Source: Acephala macrosclerotiorum (Eukaryota > Ascomycota > Leotiomycetes > Helotiales > Mollisiaceae). Taken from it: a DNA stretch of 64,000 nt. Positions 1 through 10,994 of the stretch are shown here, piece after piece; position 1 is the first letter of the stretch, and every line of letters starts with the position of its first letter. A model generated the notes under the pieces. That model was not told where the DNA came from and made no database searches. It saw nothing but the letters and a program-made list of their open reading frames with translations. A program made the translations under genes and the position numbers. Location of the stretch: assembly GCA_014904845.1 (NCBI GenBank), contig MU119204.1, positions 248,001-312,000 of the forward strand, written 5' to 3'.

Positions 1-732
1 GGCTCTCACAACAGAGGAGAAACGGTAGACCAAATGCTCCCACAAGAGTGGGAGGTTGAGACGCGAATAGCGTGTTCCCTGCCACTTACTGTGAGCTCAT
101 ACATCTAGGCTCACTTAAGCTTAATTTTCTGACTACTCGAGGAAACAACCCACGAGATAGAAGAGACATAATTGGTGTTGTCCTCCCGAAATCGTTTCTT
201 TTATCTGATCACGATAACACAGCTCTTATCAGTGCCCCGCGGCAAGTCCTTTGGCGGCAAGTCTGGCCGCTTGAATATACGGCCACCCCACTCTTGAATA
301 TTTGGACCAATAGGTCGAGAAGTGGACATTGTCGTCGGCGCTGGCTCGCTGTAGCATTTGAGAGTAATTCCGTCTTCTTTGAATTGGTGAAAGCAGACTT
401 TGGTTGTCCTGAGATTGATGAATTTTGGAGCTAACCAGATTAAGCTTTCGCCTCCTTTACCCCTATTTTGAGGGTTCACGATGTCTGGATAAGCTATGGA
501 CAAGATGATGCCGGCATTCTGGTGGAAAATTGCTCTTAATTTGAATGTATTTTGAAGTTCCAAGTCTGAGAGCAAGGACTAGAAGGGAATGCACGAATCG
601 ATGTACAGCACCTTCCTTTTCGATGTTCGAACATGAAATGAGCTTCTAGAAGACAAGCCATAGAATCTACAGTAGATGTGGCGCTCTCAAAAGTTCTAAT
701 AACACAACTTACAACCGATTGAATATGGTAAA
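1..732. other. Left-edge stretch without a recognised gene
   Basis: No reading frame here resembles a family I know. The minus strand is open at about 575-201, but that stretch has no start context, no flanking exon and no recognisable motif. It also lies downstream of the amidohydrolase stop at 733. It probably holds the 3' end and terminator of that gene plus spacer. Confidence 0.4.
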
Positions 733-2309
733 TCAGAAGCGCTCGACACTCCATTCCTCCTGACTCCTGCTCCCCGCCAAAGAGCTAATATCCCGCTTCA
801 AAAATTGACCAGCTCCCTTCTTCCCCAGCAAGCCTCCTTCATCCTTCGCCCATACAACCTCACCTCTTAGAACGGTGTATCTCGGCCAGTTCTTGATAGT
901 CTTTCCTTCATACGGCGTATAGTCCACATTGTGGTGTAACATCGAGTTGGTCAATTGGTACTCTTTCATCGAGTCCGGGTACCAGATCGTCAAGTCCGCA
1001 TCGCTTTCTCCTGGAATCAGAGCTCCTTTCCGTGGATAGAGGCCATAGAGCTTCGCTGCGTTCGTAGAAGTGACTTCCACGAATTTTTGAAGCTTGAGGC
1101 GGTTGGCTGACAATGCTAAGGAGAGACGAGTCTCCACACCGGGACAACCGTTGGGAATGTATTTGAAGTGGCCGTTGGGATACTCATCACTGATCACCGA
1201 CTTCTTCCCAATGCTCGTATCCTCGTACAAGAACGGACAGTGATCAGACGAGAGAACCGTGAAAGTCCCATCTTCCAACCCTCTCCAAATGCCCTCGTGA
1301 TCTTGCTCTCCATCTCTCGGTGGAGGTGAGCAAACACACTTTGCACCTTCAAAGCCAGGCTTATCAAGATCCTTCCTCGTAAGAAACAAATACTGAGGAC
1401 AAGTCTCCGCATAAACTGGCAACCCCTTCTTCTGCCCCTCCGAAATATGTGCTGCCGCTGCCGGACTCGAAACATGCACAATCAAAATCGGCACATCAAT
1501 AAACCCACTCAGACTAATCGCCCTATACGTAGCCTCAATCTCCGCAACTGGAGGATGACTCGTAACATGATACTTCGGGGCAAACAACTTCTTCTCTTCA
1601 AGTTTCTTGATCGTCCAGTCGATTATTGCGCCGTTTTCGGCATGTATCATGGTTACGATTTTTTGTTTCCGAGCTTCGAATAAGACGTCGAGGATTTCGG
1701 AGTCTTTGAGTTGGAGAGCTTCGTAGGTCATGTAGATTTTTAGGGAGGAGATGCCGGCTTCGCGAAGGGAGGCGAATTCTGAGATTGCTTGAGGGCCGGC
1801 GTTGGAACATATTAGGTGGAAACTGTAGTCGGTATAACAGTTGTCTTTTGCTAAAGCATGGGTTGCTTCTAAGGCGGAAAGGAGTGAAGGCTCGCTTTTC
1901 CGTTGGGGAGCGAAGGTGATGAGTGTTGTGGTTCCTCCACAGATGGCGGATCTCGTTCCTGATTTTGGGTGAGCGAGAGCTGACTTCTGGTGTAGAACTT
2001 ACCAGTCTCGTAACTGTCAGCGCTCTCCCCTTTTCCAAACAAGGCTGGCTCCTGTAGATGTCTGCATTCTCGTCAGAGACGTTCTTGAATAGTCGAATAT
2101 AGACGTTTCACTCACACATGAGCATCCACACCTCCAGGCATAACCATCCCTCCCTGAGCATCGATTGTCTTCTTCGCCTGTACCCCAGCCAACCCTCCTT
2201 TCGGTACCACCTTGGCAATCTTTCCATCTTTGACCGCAATATCAAACTCTCCCATTTCCTCCACGGTTACCACGAGTCCACTCAGGACCAGCAAGTCATA
2301 TTCAGCCAT
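733..2309 (-). CDS. PYD2: Dihydropyrimidinase / D-hydantoinase-type amidohydrolase
   Basis: A cyclic amidohydrolase that opens dihydropyrimidine or hydantoin rings to the N-carbamoyl amino acid, the second step of reductive pyrimidine catabolism, expected in the cytosol. My model is complement(733..1958, 2003..2061, 2116..2309), giving 492 aa. Both introns are canonical and the phases agree. Visible metal-site residues are the HxH pair in DAHVH (His64, His66), the lysine that is carboxylated in this family (Lys158 in LKIYM), His190 in MIHAEN, His246 in VHVSS and the catalytic Asp323 in SSDHCPF. All are present, so the enzyme should be active. At 492 aa it is shorter than typical yeast PYD2 and nearer bacterial hydantoinases, so the true substrate (dihydrouracil or a hydantoin) is open. 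The matching downstream enzyme of the pathway lies about 6 kb away on the same strand (8022-9346). Confidence 0.9.
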
Positions 2310-3129
2310 TCTGTCTCTATGGTTGGGTGGCCAAATTGCAGATCAAGGGGAGATTAGATCTGGACAGCTCTCAACCAATTCCCTTCACAAATTTAAAATG
2401 AAGCAGGAACTATATAGAATCGCTTGAAGAAAGAAAAGAAGCCATCATATATCGCCCCACCTTTGCATTGTCGTCGGCCTTCTCCCACCCAAAGAATCCC
2501 TTATCTTTCGATGGGTGCACGCCGGTGTGTGGGGAGTGGAGCTTTCGGGCAAGTCAGCTCACGGCCGAGCGCCTGGAAGCCCCTGAGGCAAGCGAGGGAG
2601 GTCCAGGCTTCTATATTTTTGATGAATTTGAAAGAGGCCTTCTCGAACTTGGCTTCAAGAAGTCTATTCATCTTTCACTGTCAGTATGAGTTTAGCTGCT
2701 TTCAGAATACAAGTTGAGAACAGATTTTGAAGAGAAATCTCACTTTCTAGGAAACCTGAAGTTTGAGGAAAATGGGAAAGCTTAATCTAACTGTATATAA
2801 TCATAGGAGAGGTTTAGAGAGGCTGACAAGTACTTGTGTTGGAACACTAGTCACGTTCAGCACTAGGCTGCATTGGGACTAGTCCAAACTGCGCTAGAGT
2901 TGAGGTTATATCCCTCAACTCTTGCGCACTTTTTAGAGAATGAGCAACGATTACAACAACTTGCAAAGCATAGGCCAGAGATCCCTATACTTTGCGTCTG
3001 GCCTATTAATAGGTATCCCTGTGTAACCGACAACTTGAAAAGAGAATTTTTGAGGACGACATACACCATCATACTACTATGTACAAGCCAGAATACTTTT
3101 CGAAGGGTTGCAAAACTAGAGTTGACCTC
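2310..3129. other. Spacer between amidohydrolase and chimeric pseudogene
   Basis: It holds the promoter of the minus-strand amidohydrolase and the 3' flank of the glycoside hydrolase remnant. Short open frames are present on both strands but none has family features. I see no repeats. Confidence 0.5.
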
Positions 3130-4893
3130 TCAAATTGTGAAGTCAAGCAACTCATAGCTCAGCTCACTTGTCCCTCCAATCAAGCTCACAAAGTTCTTCC
3201 CCGCCGCCAAAGTAATACTCGTCGTCACAGCTGTATAAATTCCGCCCGTACCCGGTAAACTCAAGTTTCCTCGAGAAACCTGATTAACAGTGACTTCCAC
3301 ACTGGCATAGCTTCCTCCATTTGCGTAGGTCAAGATCAACGTACCATTACCCCCGGCACTCCGGACGCCAGAGAACGCAACCACAGATTCACCACCAAGA
3401 CCAGAAACGACAGCGCCATTTGCAGTAGCGTTAGCTGACGTATCTTGGGAGACAACGGCACCTGTCAAGAAAGCATCGACGGCATAATAAGGTCCAATGA
3501 TCTGAGGTTGCGTCCAAATCTCGAGTTCGCAGATTCCGACCCAGAGGTTGGACTTCTTGTACATATTCACGGACACGAAAGTCGTCTCAATTTCATCAAA
3601 GAAGAATGTATTACGATCATTGGCGACGAAGGCAGTGATGTTTGCGAGGAGGCCGCAGGATCCATACATCTCGAGAGATGCTGGGACGTCGACTGATCCC
3701 CCACGGGCTACGTCGGAGAAAAGGGCTAAAGTGACAGATGAGATGTTTCGCGGTCGCGCGAAGCTGATTTGTAGAGTATCATTGGACGACGGAGATTGAT
3801 AGTTTGTCCAGCGATTATCGGGAATACTATCGTAGAAAAGATAGCCATCAATCGCTCTGTATGGGTCATCCGTTGTGTATGTGTAGGTTGCATTAGCTTG
3901 TGGATATGAGCCGTTTCCATTGGGATTTGCTGCAATGTTAACTGCGACAGGTGAGGATGCGGAATTTGCGGCTGGAAGTGTCACTTGAGCTTTGGTGCCA
4001 TTTCCGTTGTAAATCTTAGATCCATCAAGGAATACTGACAGGCCAGTCCCGTTGTTGTATCTAGTGCCGTCCTGGTCATAGAGCACAGTAACGAGGTGTC
4101 TATGATAGGCTACATTCTCAATGGCAAAATATGTCCAGTTTTGAGGGATGATGGGGTCGACCTCAAGGATGTCGTCTGAACGAGGAACTATACCCAACAA
4201 CCCAGTAATTACGTCGTCATTATTCGTCGAGTGCTGAAACGTCAGAATTTGTTTGACAAATGTCAATGTGGGGGACTCACATCGTAATGCTCTGAATGAT
4301 TAGGAGTATCAGCACTCCAGGCGTCCATATCAGGGTAGTGAGATTCGGCGACATATGGCGTTCCATTTTTGTGCTGGTGGTAGCGTACATATCGAGATAC
4401 TGTACATATTGATCCGCAGTGACAGAGACATTCCCAGAGCGGTAGATTGCTGCTAGAGATTTCAATGTGTGTGCTGTTGAAAATGGCCAAGACTGTCCCT
4501 GCCAATAGCAACAGTAATCTGAGGGCTTGGTTGCTGTAAAGTACTGATTACGAACTTCGAGGGTTGTGGGTCCATAGGTGGTCAAGAATCCTTGCGGATC
4601 GAACAGCTCTTGGACAGAGTTGTTGGCATATTGGGAAGTAAGGCCAATGCCAAAACGATAAGGGAAGAGGCCGACTTCCTCTCTTCCCATTACTTTCGTC
4701 AAATTTGGGTTGTTCGGCATGATGACGTCCACGAAGAATTTCTGAGTTGGATCCCAAAGGTGATCATAGATAACCCGTTCTAAATCATCTGCTGTCTTGG
4801 TGAAGGCTGCGGCTGTGGCACTGTCGCCAGCTTGTATACCAACTTGAACAATAGCTCGAGCATTCGCGACCATGTAGGCGTTGTGATTTGGTC
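3130..4893 (-). pseudogene. 3' half of a six-hairpin (MGH1-like) glycoside hydrolase, 5'-truncated and frameshifted
   Basis: The readable part resembles the C-terminal half of a fungal (alpha/alpha)6-type glycoside hydrolase. From about 4893 down it reads an RPNHNAYM... stretch, then helical repeats with a YDHLWDP motif, then the GLFPYRFG and CCYWQGQSWPFSTAH loops. A beta-rich C-terminal region follows with a discoidin-like segment around YRAIDGYLFYDS. An intron with GTGAGT donor and CAG acceptor spans 4234-4280. Near 4370-4378 the frame changes: one frame carries the catalytic region up to MYATT and another carries QHKNGTPYVAES onward, which fits loss of one base. The N-terminal half of the family is absent. 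Immediately upstream the sequence is a P450 fragment in a different frame, so this is a broken remnant rather than a functional gene. The family assignment is moderate. Confidence 0.65.
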
Positions 4894-5426
4894 TACGAAG
4901 TTCTGGACATGCATGGAGATCGTGGGTTCGAGTGTTAGGTTTGTTTTTCCGGCGTAGCCATCTGCCATTTGTGCTCGTCTCTTGGTGTGTTTTTCTTCAT
5001 TCTGTTGGCTGATGATGTTGTCTTGTCCAGGAGGGAAGCGTGCGCCACTGTACCAGTTCCCTTTCGTGTATGGAGATCTGGCGGCGCTCGCTCGCATCCA
5101 GAGCTTGGAGGAAGTAGTGGCCAGAGAATTTGGACCGATGCGGGAAATTGATCCTGACTTCAATTAGCAAAGCATGCGATGGAGTATGGTGAGAGAAGGA
5201 GACCATCATATTTGTCATAGACGTCTGCTAGAATGGCGTGCTAATGATCACCAAAAGCTGCTTTCGCGAACCACAGATCGGTAAATTTTGCGGCCCATGG
5301 TCCTTTGAAAGCTTCCAGACGGCGAGCGTCAGAGTATAACTTTGCTAGGTACAGCACAGCACTTGCTGCGAGAAGGTAGTATTTGTTGTGCAAGGCAAAA
5401 TCAATGGCAGCACCGAAGAGCGTCAT
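4884..5426 (-). pseudogene. 5' fragment of a fungal cytochrome P450 with in-frame stop
   Basis: Reading from 5426, the protein begins with an N-terminal membrane anchor (YYLLAASAVLYLAKLY). It then shows the proximal region typical of fungal P450s: FKGPWAAKFTDLW, then after an intron GSISRIGPNSLAT, AARSPYTKGNWYSGARF and KHTKRRAQMADGYAGKTNL. Exon 1 is 5204-5426, a 50-nt intron with a GCTAAT branch point is 5154-5203, and exon 2 starts at 5153. A TAG at 5241-5243 interrupts exon 1 in frame between GDH and HAILADVYDKYD. Homology ends near HVQNFVDQI (about 4884). The I-helix, ExxR and heme-binding Cys regions are missing, and a glycoside hydrolase remnant follows directly. No catalytic function is possible. 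Confidence 0.75.
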
Positions 5427-5798
5427 TCTGGCGTTCGTAAAATATAAAAAGGGATGGAAATGGACAAAACGTGGGAAGATATATGGATAGGAACGTCGTC
5501 AATTCTTATCTTCGTGGTCACAGGTACCTTTGCACCAATAAATAGTCTCAAGATATGCTGGAGGTTCTCGGTATTATGAACAATTCGGAACTGCCTTGCA
5601 GCATTCATGCGGGGTCACGTCGTGGCGGCAGGGGGGGATGCACATCCGCCACGTCTCGACCTGTAGGAGTCGAGAAGAATCTGCACCGGAACGGGCCGCA
5701 TGTCGCTATTGGTATAATAACTCGGGTGATACACAGGTCAGGTTACTCAAGGCGATATCGTCGTGCACTGCAGCTGTAGTTTGGCTATTGATAAGCCC
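5427..5798. other. Spacer between P450 fragment and intact P450
   Basis: These 370 bases hold the former promoter of the P450 fragment and the 3' flank of the intact CYP504-type gene. I see no coding family, repeat or RNA. Confidence 0.45.
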
Positions 5799-7531
5799 TC
5801 ATTGCGTTTCGACAGCTTTGAACCCCTTCAGAGCCTTCTCCAGTGCCTGCACATTTCGAGGAATAAACCTCGCCTTATATCTTTGTGGCATGGCAACCAG
5901 ACTGGTAGGATCCGAATTACCAGAGACTGGATGACAGTCGATATCGTCGTATTTCTGGATCTCGAAGGCATTAAGCATGCGAATGAACACGACGTATAGC
6001 TCTCGATTTGCGAGTAGAGAGCCCGCGCACATTCTGTAACCCATGCCATATGTGAACATGGGAGAATCTGGTTGCTCGATCCATCGCTCGGGTCGGAAAA
6101 CTTCGGGGTCCTCCCATACGGCGGAATCTGCTTGATGTCAGTCCTTTGCGAGGAGATTGTTCGTAAAAGGAGAAATGCATACCCATATTGCAAGCCCATG
6201 CATTCAAGAAGTACACAGTACCTTTGGGTATCACAACACCGTTGTAAGTGACATCCTTGATTGAGACGCGGGGCAAAGCCAGACGGAGAACAGTGAAGTA
6301 TCTGACCTGTTAGCAGTGATCTATCTCAAGAGCATAAGATGGGATGCTTACCTTAGACATTCACGTACAAGCGCAACAATGTACTGACATTTCTGATCAT
6401 CTAAGGCATCGCAGAGTGGCCGCTCAGCCGAGTAGAACTCTGAAATTGCCTTCCACGCTTTCTCCTGTATGTCTTTTCGTTGTGCAAGATAGGCAATACT
6501 CCATTGTAACAGAGTTGTGATGGTATCCAAGCCTCCAGAGAGCATAGTCAAGCTAATCGAAGTAAGCTCTTCGCTGTTCAACTTCGCTTCTTCGTCTAGT
6601 ATGACATTTGCTTGAATGCAAGGAGAATGCGTTCCTTTCTCCATTCGGTCCTCCAACCCCTTATTGAGAGCCTTCAAATAAACATCACGTCGATCTCGCA
6701 TTTCGCCAGCCTTCTTCGATCCAAAACTGAAAGGGTTGAGTCGTAACAGGGGCACATAGTCTTGCAGATTGCCCGTGGTGCTTCGGAACCTGCTAATTTC
6801 TTCTTCCACGTTTGTGATCTCTTCGAAGAGAGCATTTTCTTGGTTATCCATTCGTATACCCCAATTGAGCGTCAGAGCAAGTGAAAGCGATAATCGTTGT
6901 ATGCACGGCATAGGATCGACTGGTTCTGCCCCTCCTTTGCCATATCTTAACAATTCGGAGATGAAGTCCTTACTCTCAAGGTCGAGATGAGGAATGTAAG
7001 TTTGGATGGAAGGTCGATTGAGTGCTGAAGCTGCGCCCTTTCTTCTCCTTTTGAGTGAGTCACTGTAAGGCGAAGTGCCTATTGTCGTTCCTGCGGTATT
7101 TGAAAGTACCTAGGACTCCGTCAGCTCGAATCTTTTTGTGAGACTTGGAACTAGAGAGATACCTTGTGAAAAGTATAGAATTCTGGCCTCGAGCTCAACG
7201 CCTGAGCATGCTGTCCGAACAGCACTTTTGCAGATGCTGCTGAATTGACAACCACCACAGGAATGTTGCCTAACTGTATCTGATACACCTCGCCATGCGT
7301 GCGTGCCCATTGTCTGTACTTCTCTGCAGCATTCGTCCTGATGTCGTAGAGATTGCCTATCAACGGAAGTCCACTCGGGCCCTTCAATCCCCGCACTCGT
7401 GCTTGGTTACGGGCAAATTCGTTCGCAAGGACGCATAAAATCGGTATAGCTATAGCTGCCCAAGCAAGGAACTGTACTGAATGCTCAAGAGCATAAGTCT
7501 GAGTGAGATGGAAGATGTCGATAATGGCCAT
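5799..7531 (-). CDS. Cytochrome P450, CYP504-type (phenylacetate hydroxylase-like)
   Basis: A microsomal haem-thiolate monooxygenase. The model complement(5799..6127, 6183..6301, 6352..7109, 7163..7531) gives 524 aa with consistent phases, close to the roughly 518 aa of Aspergillus PhacA. It begins with a hydrophobic anchor, then LKGPSGLPLIGNLYDI and the stretch around FHKVLSNTAGTTIGTSPY, which is characteristic of fungal phenylacetate 2-hydroxylase and 3-hydroxyphenylacetate 6-hydroxylase (CYP504 A and B). The ExxR motif (ECLR) lies across the exon 2/3 junction, and the haem loop FTYGMGYRMCAG places the ligand at Cys449. The gene is intact. It sits between the two hydrolases of pyrimidine or hydantoin catabolism, which suggests shared use in aromatic or N-heterocycle breakdown. 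The exact substrate (phenylacetate or a relative) cannot be set from sequence alone. Confidence 0.85.
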
Positions 7532-8021
7532 TGTAAAGGGGGAAGATGCGAAGGAGCAAAGAGAAACAAAAACGAGGATGGAATGAAGTTATCGAATGGA
7601 GAGAAGGGGCATGCAAGAATCATAGTTGATGATCTCGAGCCCTGGAATGCGGAACTCTCGCCCAAGTCTGGTAAATGTAGGGTCGCGGGGTACTGTAAGC
7701 TTGGGGTGCATAGCGGGGAAATTCCGCTCGCCATTGTCCAATCTTCCGATATACTCTCCGAGCATACCACTCAACGCCTGCAGTGCAGGTGGCTCGTCTC
7801 GTGCAATACGTAGAGGTAGATTTCGCCGTGGTATAGTTCCGCATTTATCTGGACTTTGTTGAAGTAATGATAGACTCTTTATTGGTTGAGGCAACTTGCT
7901 TCTTCAAATCCTTTCGATACCCGACGTCTTTCCGACAAGTATACCACAAACATCCAAAAGCTTACTGGGTGGGCAAGTGAAGAAAGAAAGGACGTATGAG
8001 GTATTCCAATTTGATAGTTGT
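7532..8021. other. Promoter region of the CYP504-type gene
   Basis: This 490-base spacer separates the P450 start from the 3' end of the amidase gene, both on the minus strand. Several overlapping open frames on both strands appear to be chance. No clear binding motif is seen. Confidence 0.4.
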
Positions 8022-9346
8022 CTACAGAATAGATCCATCATTGACACCCGCGTCGTACCGCAGAATCGCTCCTAGTAACACCTGAGCACCCAAAGAACAA
8101 TCCTCTGGGATTGTGTACTCTGCAGGATTATGGCTGATTCCATCTTTCGAGGGGACGAATATCATGGATGACTTGACAACTTTGCTCGTCCAAGCTGCAT
8201 CATGCCCTGCTCCACTCTTCATCTCCGTGATCTTGGATGTCCCCACCTCAGAGATGGCTGAAGCACGAACAGCCTCGATACAGTCGCTGTGAAAGATACT
8301 CTCAGGCAGGCCCCATGTCCGAATGACTTCGAAACTTGTCTTGTTTGCCTCTGTAGATACAATGTCCTCGAACTTCTTGAAGATTGCTGTGGAAAGTTCC
8401 TCAACCATGCTGTCAGTGGAACAACGAACATCAATAATGAACTCGACTCCACTGGGAATTGTAGCCTGACTCTGCGTATCGTTGGAAATAACTCCCACGG
8501 TAGCGACGCCCAAGCCTGTAGACCTCGCAGTATCATTGACAGCCGTGATCAACCTCGAGGCAGTCACCAAAGCATCAGATCTGCCCTGCATTGGAGTTGT
8601 TCCCGAATGTCCCTCCACTCCTAAGACTCTCACTCGGAACCACTTCATTCCTTGCACAGAAGTCACAACACCGACTTTCATATTAGCTGCTTCTAGAATA
8701 GGCCCTTGCTCGATGTGAAGTTCAAAGTAGGCTTCGAGACCATTCTCCCTGTAATCGCAAGGCGTGTCCCCAAGGTAGCCAGTGGTCTCGAGTGCGTTTT
8801 TCATCGATATGCCTTCCAAATCATTAATGTCCCAACAGACTTGAAGGCTCGTCGTGGATTTCGTACTCCAGACTCCAGAGCACATCATCGCTCCGGGAAA
8901 GCGTGCTCCTTCTTCATTTGTCCAATCAATGAGGGTAATCGGACATTCGGTTTGGATATTATGGTCGTTGAGCGTCCGAAGGACTTCTAGGGCGGCTTGA
9001 ACTCCGAGGATACCATCATATCGTCCGCCAGCTGGTTGTGTGTCCAAATGACTGCCCATTGCTATTGGTTTCCGGGTTTTCGAAGTCCCTGCTCGAGTCG
9101 CGAATATGTTTCCCTGTGACAAGTTAGTACTTTCTTCTTCATGGCCGGAGGAATGTTTACCATCTGATCTATCTTCACCTCGCACCCCAATGCCTTGCAC
9201 TCTGCCACCAGCCAGTCTCGAACATGCTTGTCTTCCTGGCTAAGTGCTAGCCTGCGCATGCCCGTTGAATTCGACAACGCTCCCCATGTCGTGCAGGTTG
9301 ACTGCAGAGTCTCGTTGAGCCGTTTGCCATTGATTCGGGGTATCAT
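8022..9346 (-). CDS. PYD3: Hydantoinase/carbamoylase-family amidase (beta-ureidopropionase, PYD3-like)
   Basis: A metal-dependent M20-like amidase that removes the carbamoyl group from N-carbamoyl-beta-alanine or N-carbamoyl amino acids, the last step of reductive pyrimidine degradation in the yeast-type pathway. The model complement(8022..9113, 9161..9346) gives 425 aa with one 47-nt intron in phase 0. Metal ligands are visible: His84 in GSHLDT, Asp95 in GGRYDG, Glu129/130 in NEEGARF, the His of LHIEQGP and the late His of SHNPAEY. SGAGHDA is also present. Lachancea PYD3 is about 455 aa, so the length is normal. Its substrate would be the product of the amidohydrolase at 733-2309, so the two form a functional pair separated by a P450 and a pseudogene. 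It could alternatively be a bacterial-type N-carbamoyl-L-amino-acid hydrolase. Confidence 0.9.
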
Positions 9347-10015
9347 CGCGTCTTAATCTGGAGGAATATCATAGACAGCGTCGAGGAACATGTCCCAGTA
9401 AAAATAAAGACATTGGGCCATGCTGTTGACACGGTTGTTGAAGGGTGGGATGCCGGCGGGCTGTTGCCGTTCTCGATGCAGAATTTCTAGAGTTGAAGCA
9501 ATCTTTGCCGCTCCCCTAGATACTGATCATAGCGAGCTTTCAGACTCGCAGGCTGACGCTTGCATCTTGAATGCCGCCATGAGTTCTAGTGAACGTTCTA
9601 GCTTTTTTGGTGTTGAGATTCAGGATGCTACCCTGATTCTTCAGGCGGTTCATCGCGGCCGATTCTCACCATGAACCTCGTCTATATATCATGTACATAC
9701 CTCTTCGCCACGCAAGTCTGCGTCACTTTGAATCTACAGTTTATGTTCAGGAATATTGGTTAGCACAATAATTTCTCCTCGTTATAATCTCATGACGGAG
9801 GGCACAGCCAGCGGATGTTCATTTGTTAGTCTTCGCTCCTGCTAGGAAGAGAAGGCACTTCATCTTCAACAGTTTTGTTTAGAATGATACTCTGAGTTCA
9901 TTTCAGCCTTTTGAAACGATAATGTACGTCCCAAGTGCATACATTGCAAACAGAAAGCATTAACTCTAAGGTGCAGAGCGCGATTCTCGGCCAAGCAAGC
10001 TAGACGTCTGATAAG
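9347..10015. other. Divergent intergenic promoter region
   Basis: These 670 bases separate the amidase (minus) from the acetyltransferase (plus), so both promoters must lie here. A plus-strand open stretch at 9420-9674 has no family features. I see no clear TATA box. Confidence 0.5.
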
Positions 10016-10994
10016 ATGTCTTCCAGTCAGGACCAGCTACCATACACCCAAGCACAAGTTGAAGCTTACCTATCCCGGGTATCACTCCCAGAAATTGCAC
10101 GCTCTAAGGGCAGTCTCGAGTATCTATCTGCTCTTCAAAAGCATCATCTTGTTGCAGTCCCATTTGAGAACTTAAGCTTGCATTATTCGAAGGAGCATAC
10201 GAATTCGCTGAACAAGGATGACCTATACGAAAAGATAGTGACTCGTAGAAAGGGCGGATATTGCTTCGAGAGCAATGGCTTCTTTGGATTGATGCTGCGG
10301 AGTCTAGGCTTTGAGGTCGTGTCTGTTGGTGCCAGAGTGACGCTTGTAAATCCTGTTGCTGGTTGGTTAGTTGATCTAATCTCATACTTTGACTTTCAAC
10401 ATATGTCGCTAAGTTTTACTCCACAGGGACCACCACGTCAATCTTGTATCTATTGCTGGCATGATCTATCTTGTGGATGTCGCTTTTGGGGGCTCATGTC
10501 CCACCCGTCCAATGCCTCTGGTTCATGACCATGTCTCGAGATGGGGCATCACGGCCGCTAAAACCAGGTTGACTTTTCAATCTCCTTCAAATCGCATTGT
10601 TCAAGGTTTATGGGCCTTGGAACATCAGAAATCGCCTTCGGATGAGTGGACGCCGTGCTACACATTCGCCCTGACGGAGTTCAATTCCAAAGACTTTGAG
10701 GTTATGAATTATGCTGTCAGCACTCGAAAGACCAGCTTCTGGACTTACAGCATCATTTGCATGAAGATGATTCGGGATGAAGAAGCCAATGATATCACAG
10801 GTATAGTGGCTCTAGAGGGTGGCAGACTGAAAAGACGGATACATGCTGAATCAGAGACACTGGCGGAATGTGCTAATGAGGAAGAGCGAGTTGATGTACT
10901 CGACAAGTACTTCGGCATCCGGTTGAACAGTACAGAGCGGAAGGGCATCATGGGCACTGTCACTCAGCTGAAGGGTGATTTCTCTGCATCATGA
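10016..10994 (+). CDS. Arylamine N-acetyltransferase (NAT)
   Basis: Transfers an acyl group from acyl-CoA to arylamines or hydrazines in the cytosol. The model join(10016..10365, 10427..10994) gives 305 aa. The intron donor GTTAGT and acceptor CCACAG join codons to read AGW-DHHVNLV, which restores the family frame. The catalytic Cys is Cys83 in RKGGYCFE, the His is in DHHVNLV, and the Asp is in YLVDVAFGG, so the Cys-His-Asp triad is complete. The length fits fungal NATs. In Fusarium a NAT of this family detoxifies plant benzoxazolinone breakdown products. Here it is transcribed away from the amidase with a shared 670-bp spacer, suggesting co-regulation with the catabolic genes on its left. 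Substrate preference (acetyl- or malonyl-CoA) cannot be told. Confidence 0.9.

Noticed and set aside
201..575. Possible minus-strand gene near the left edge
   Set aside because: No start context, splice logic or family motif, and only one strand-biased open stretch.
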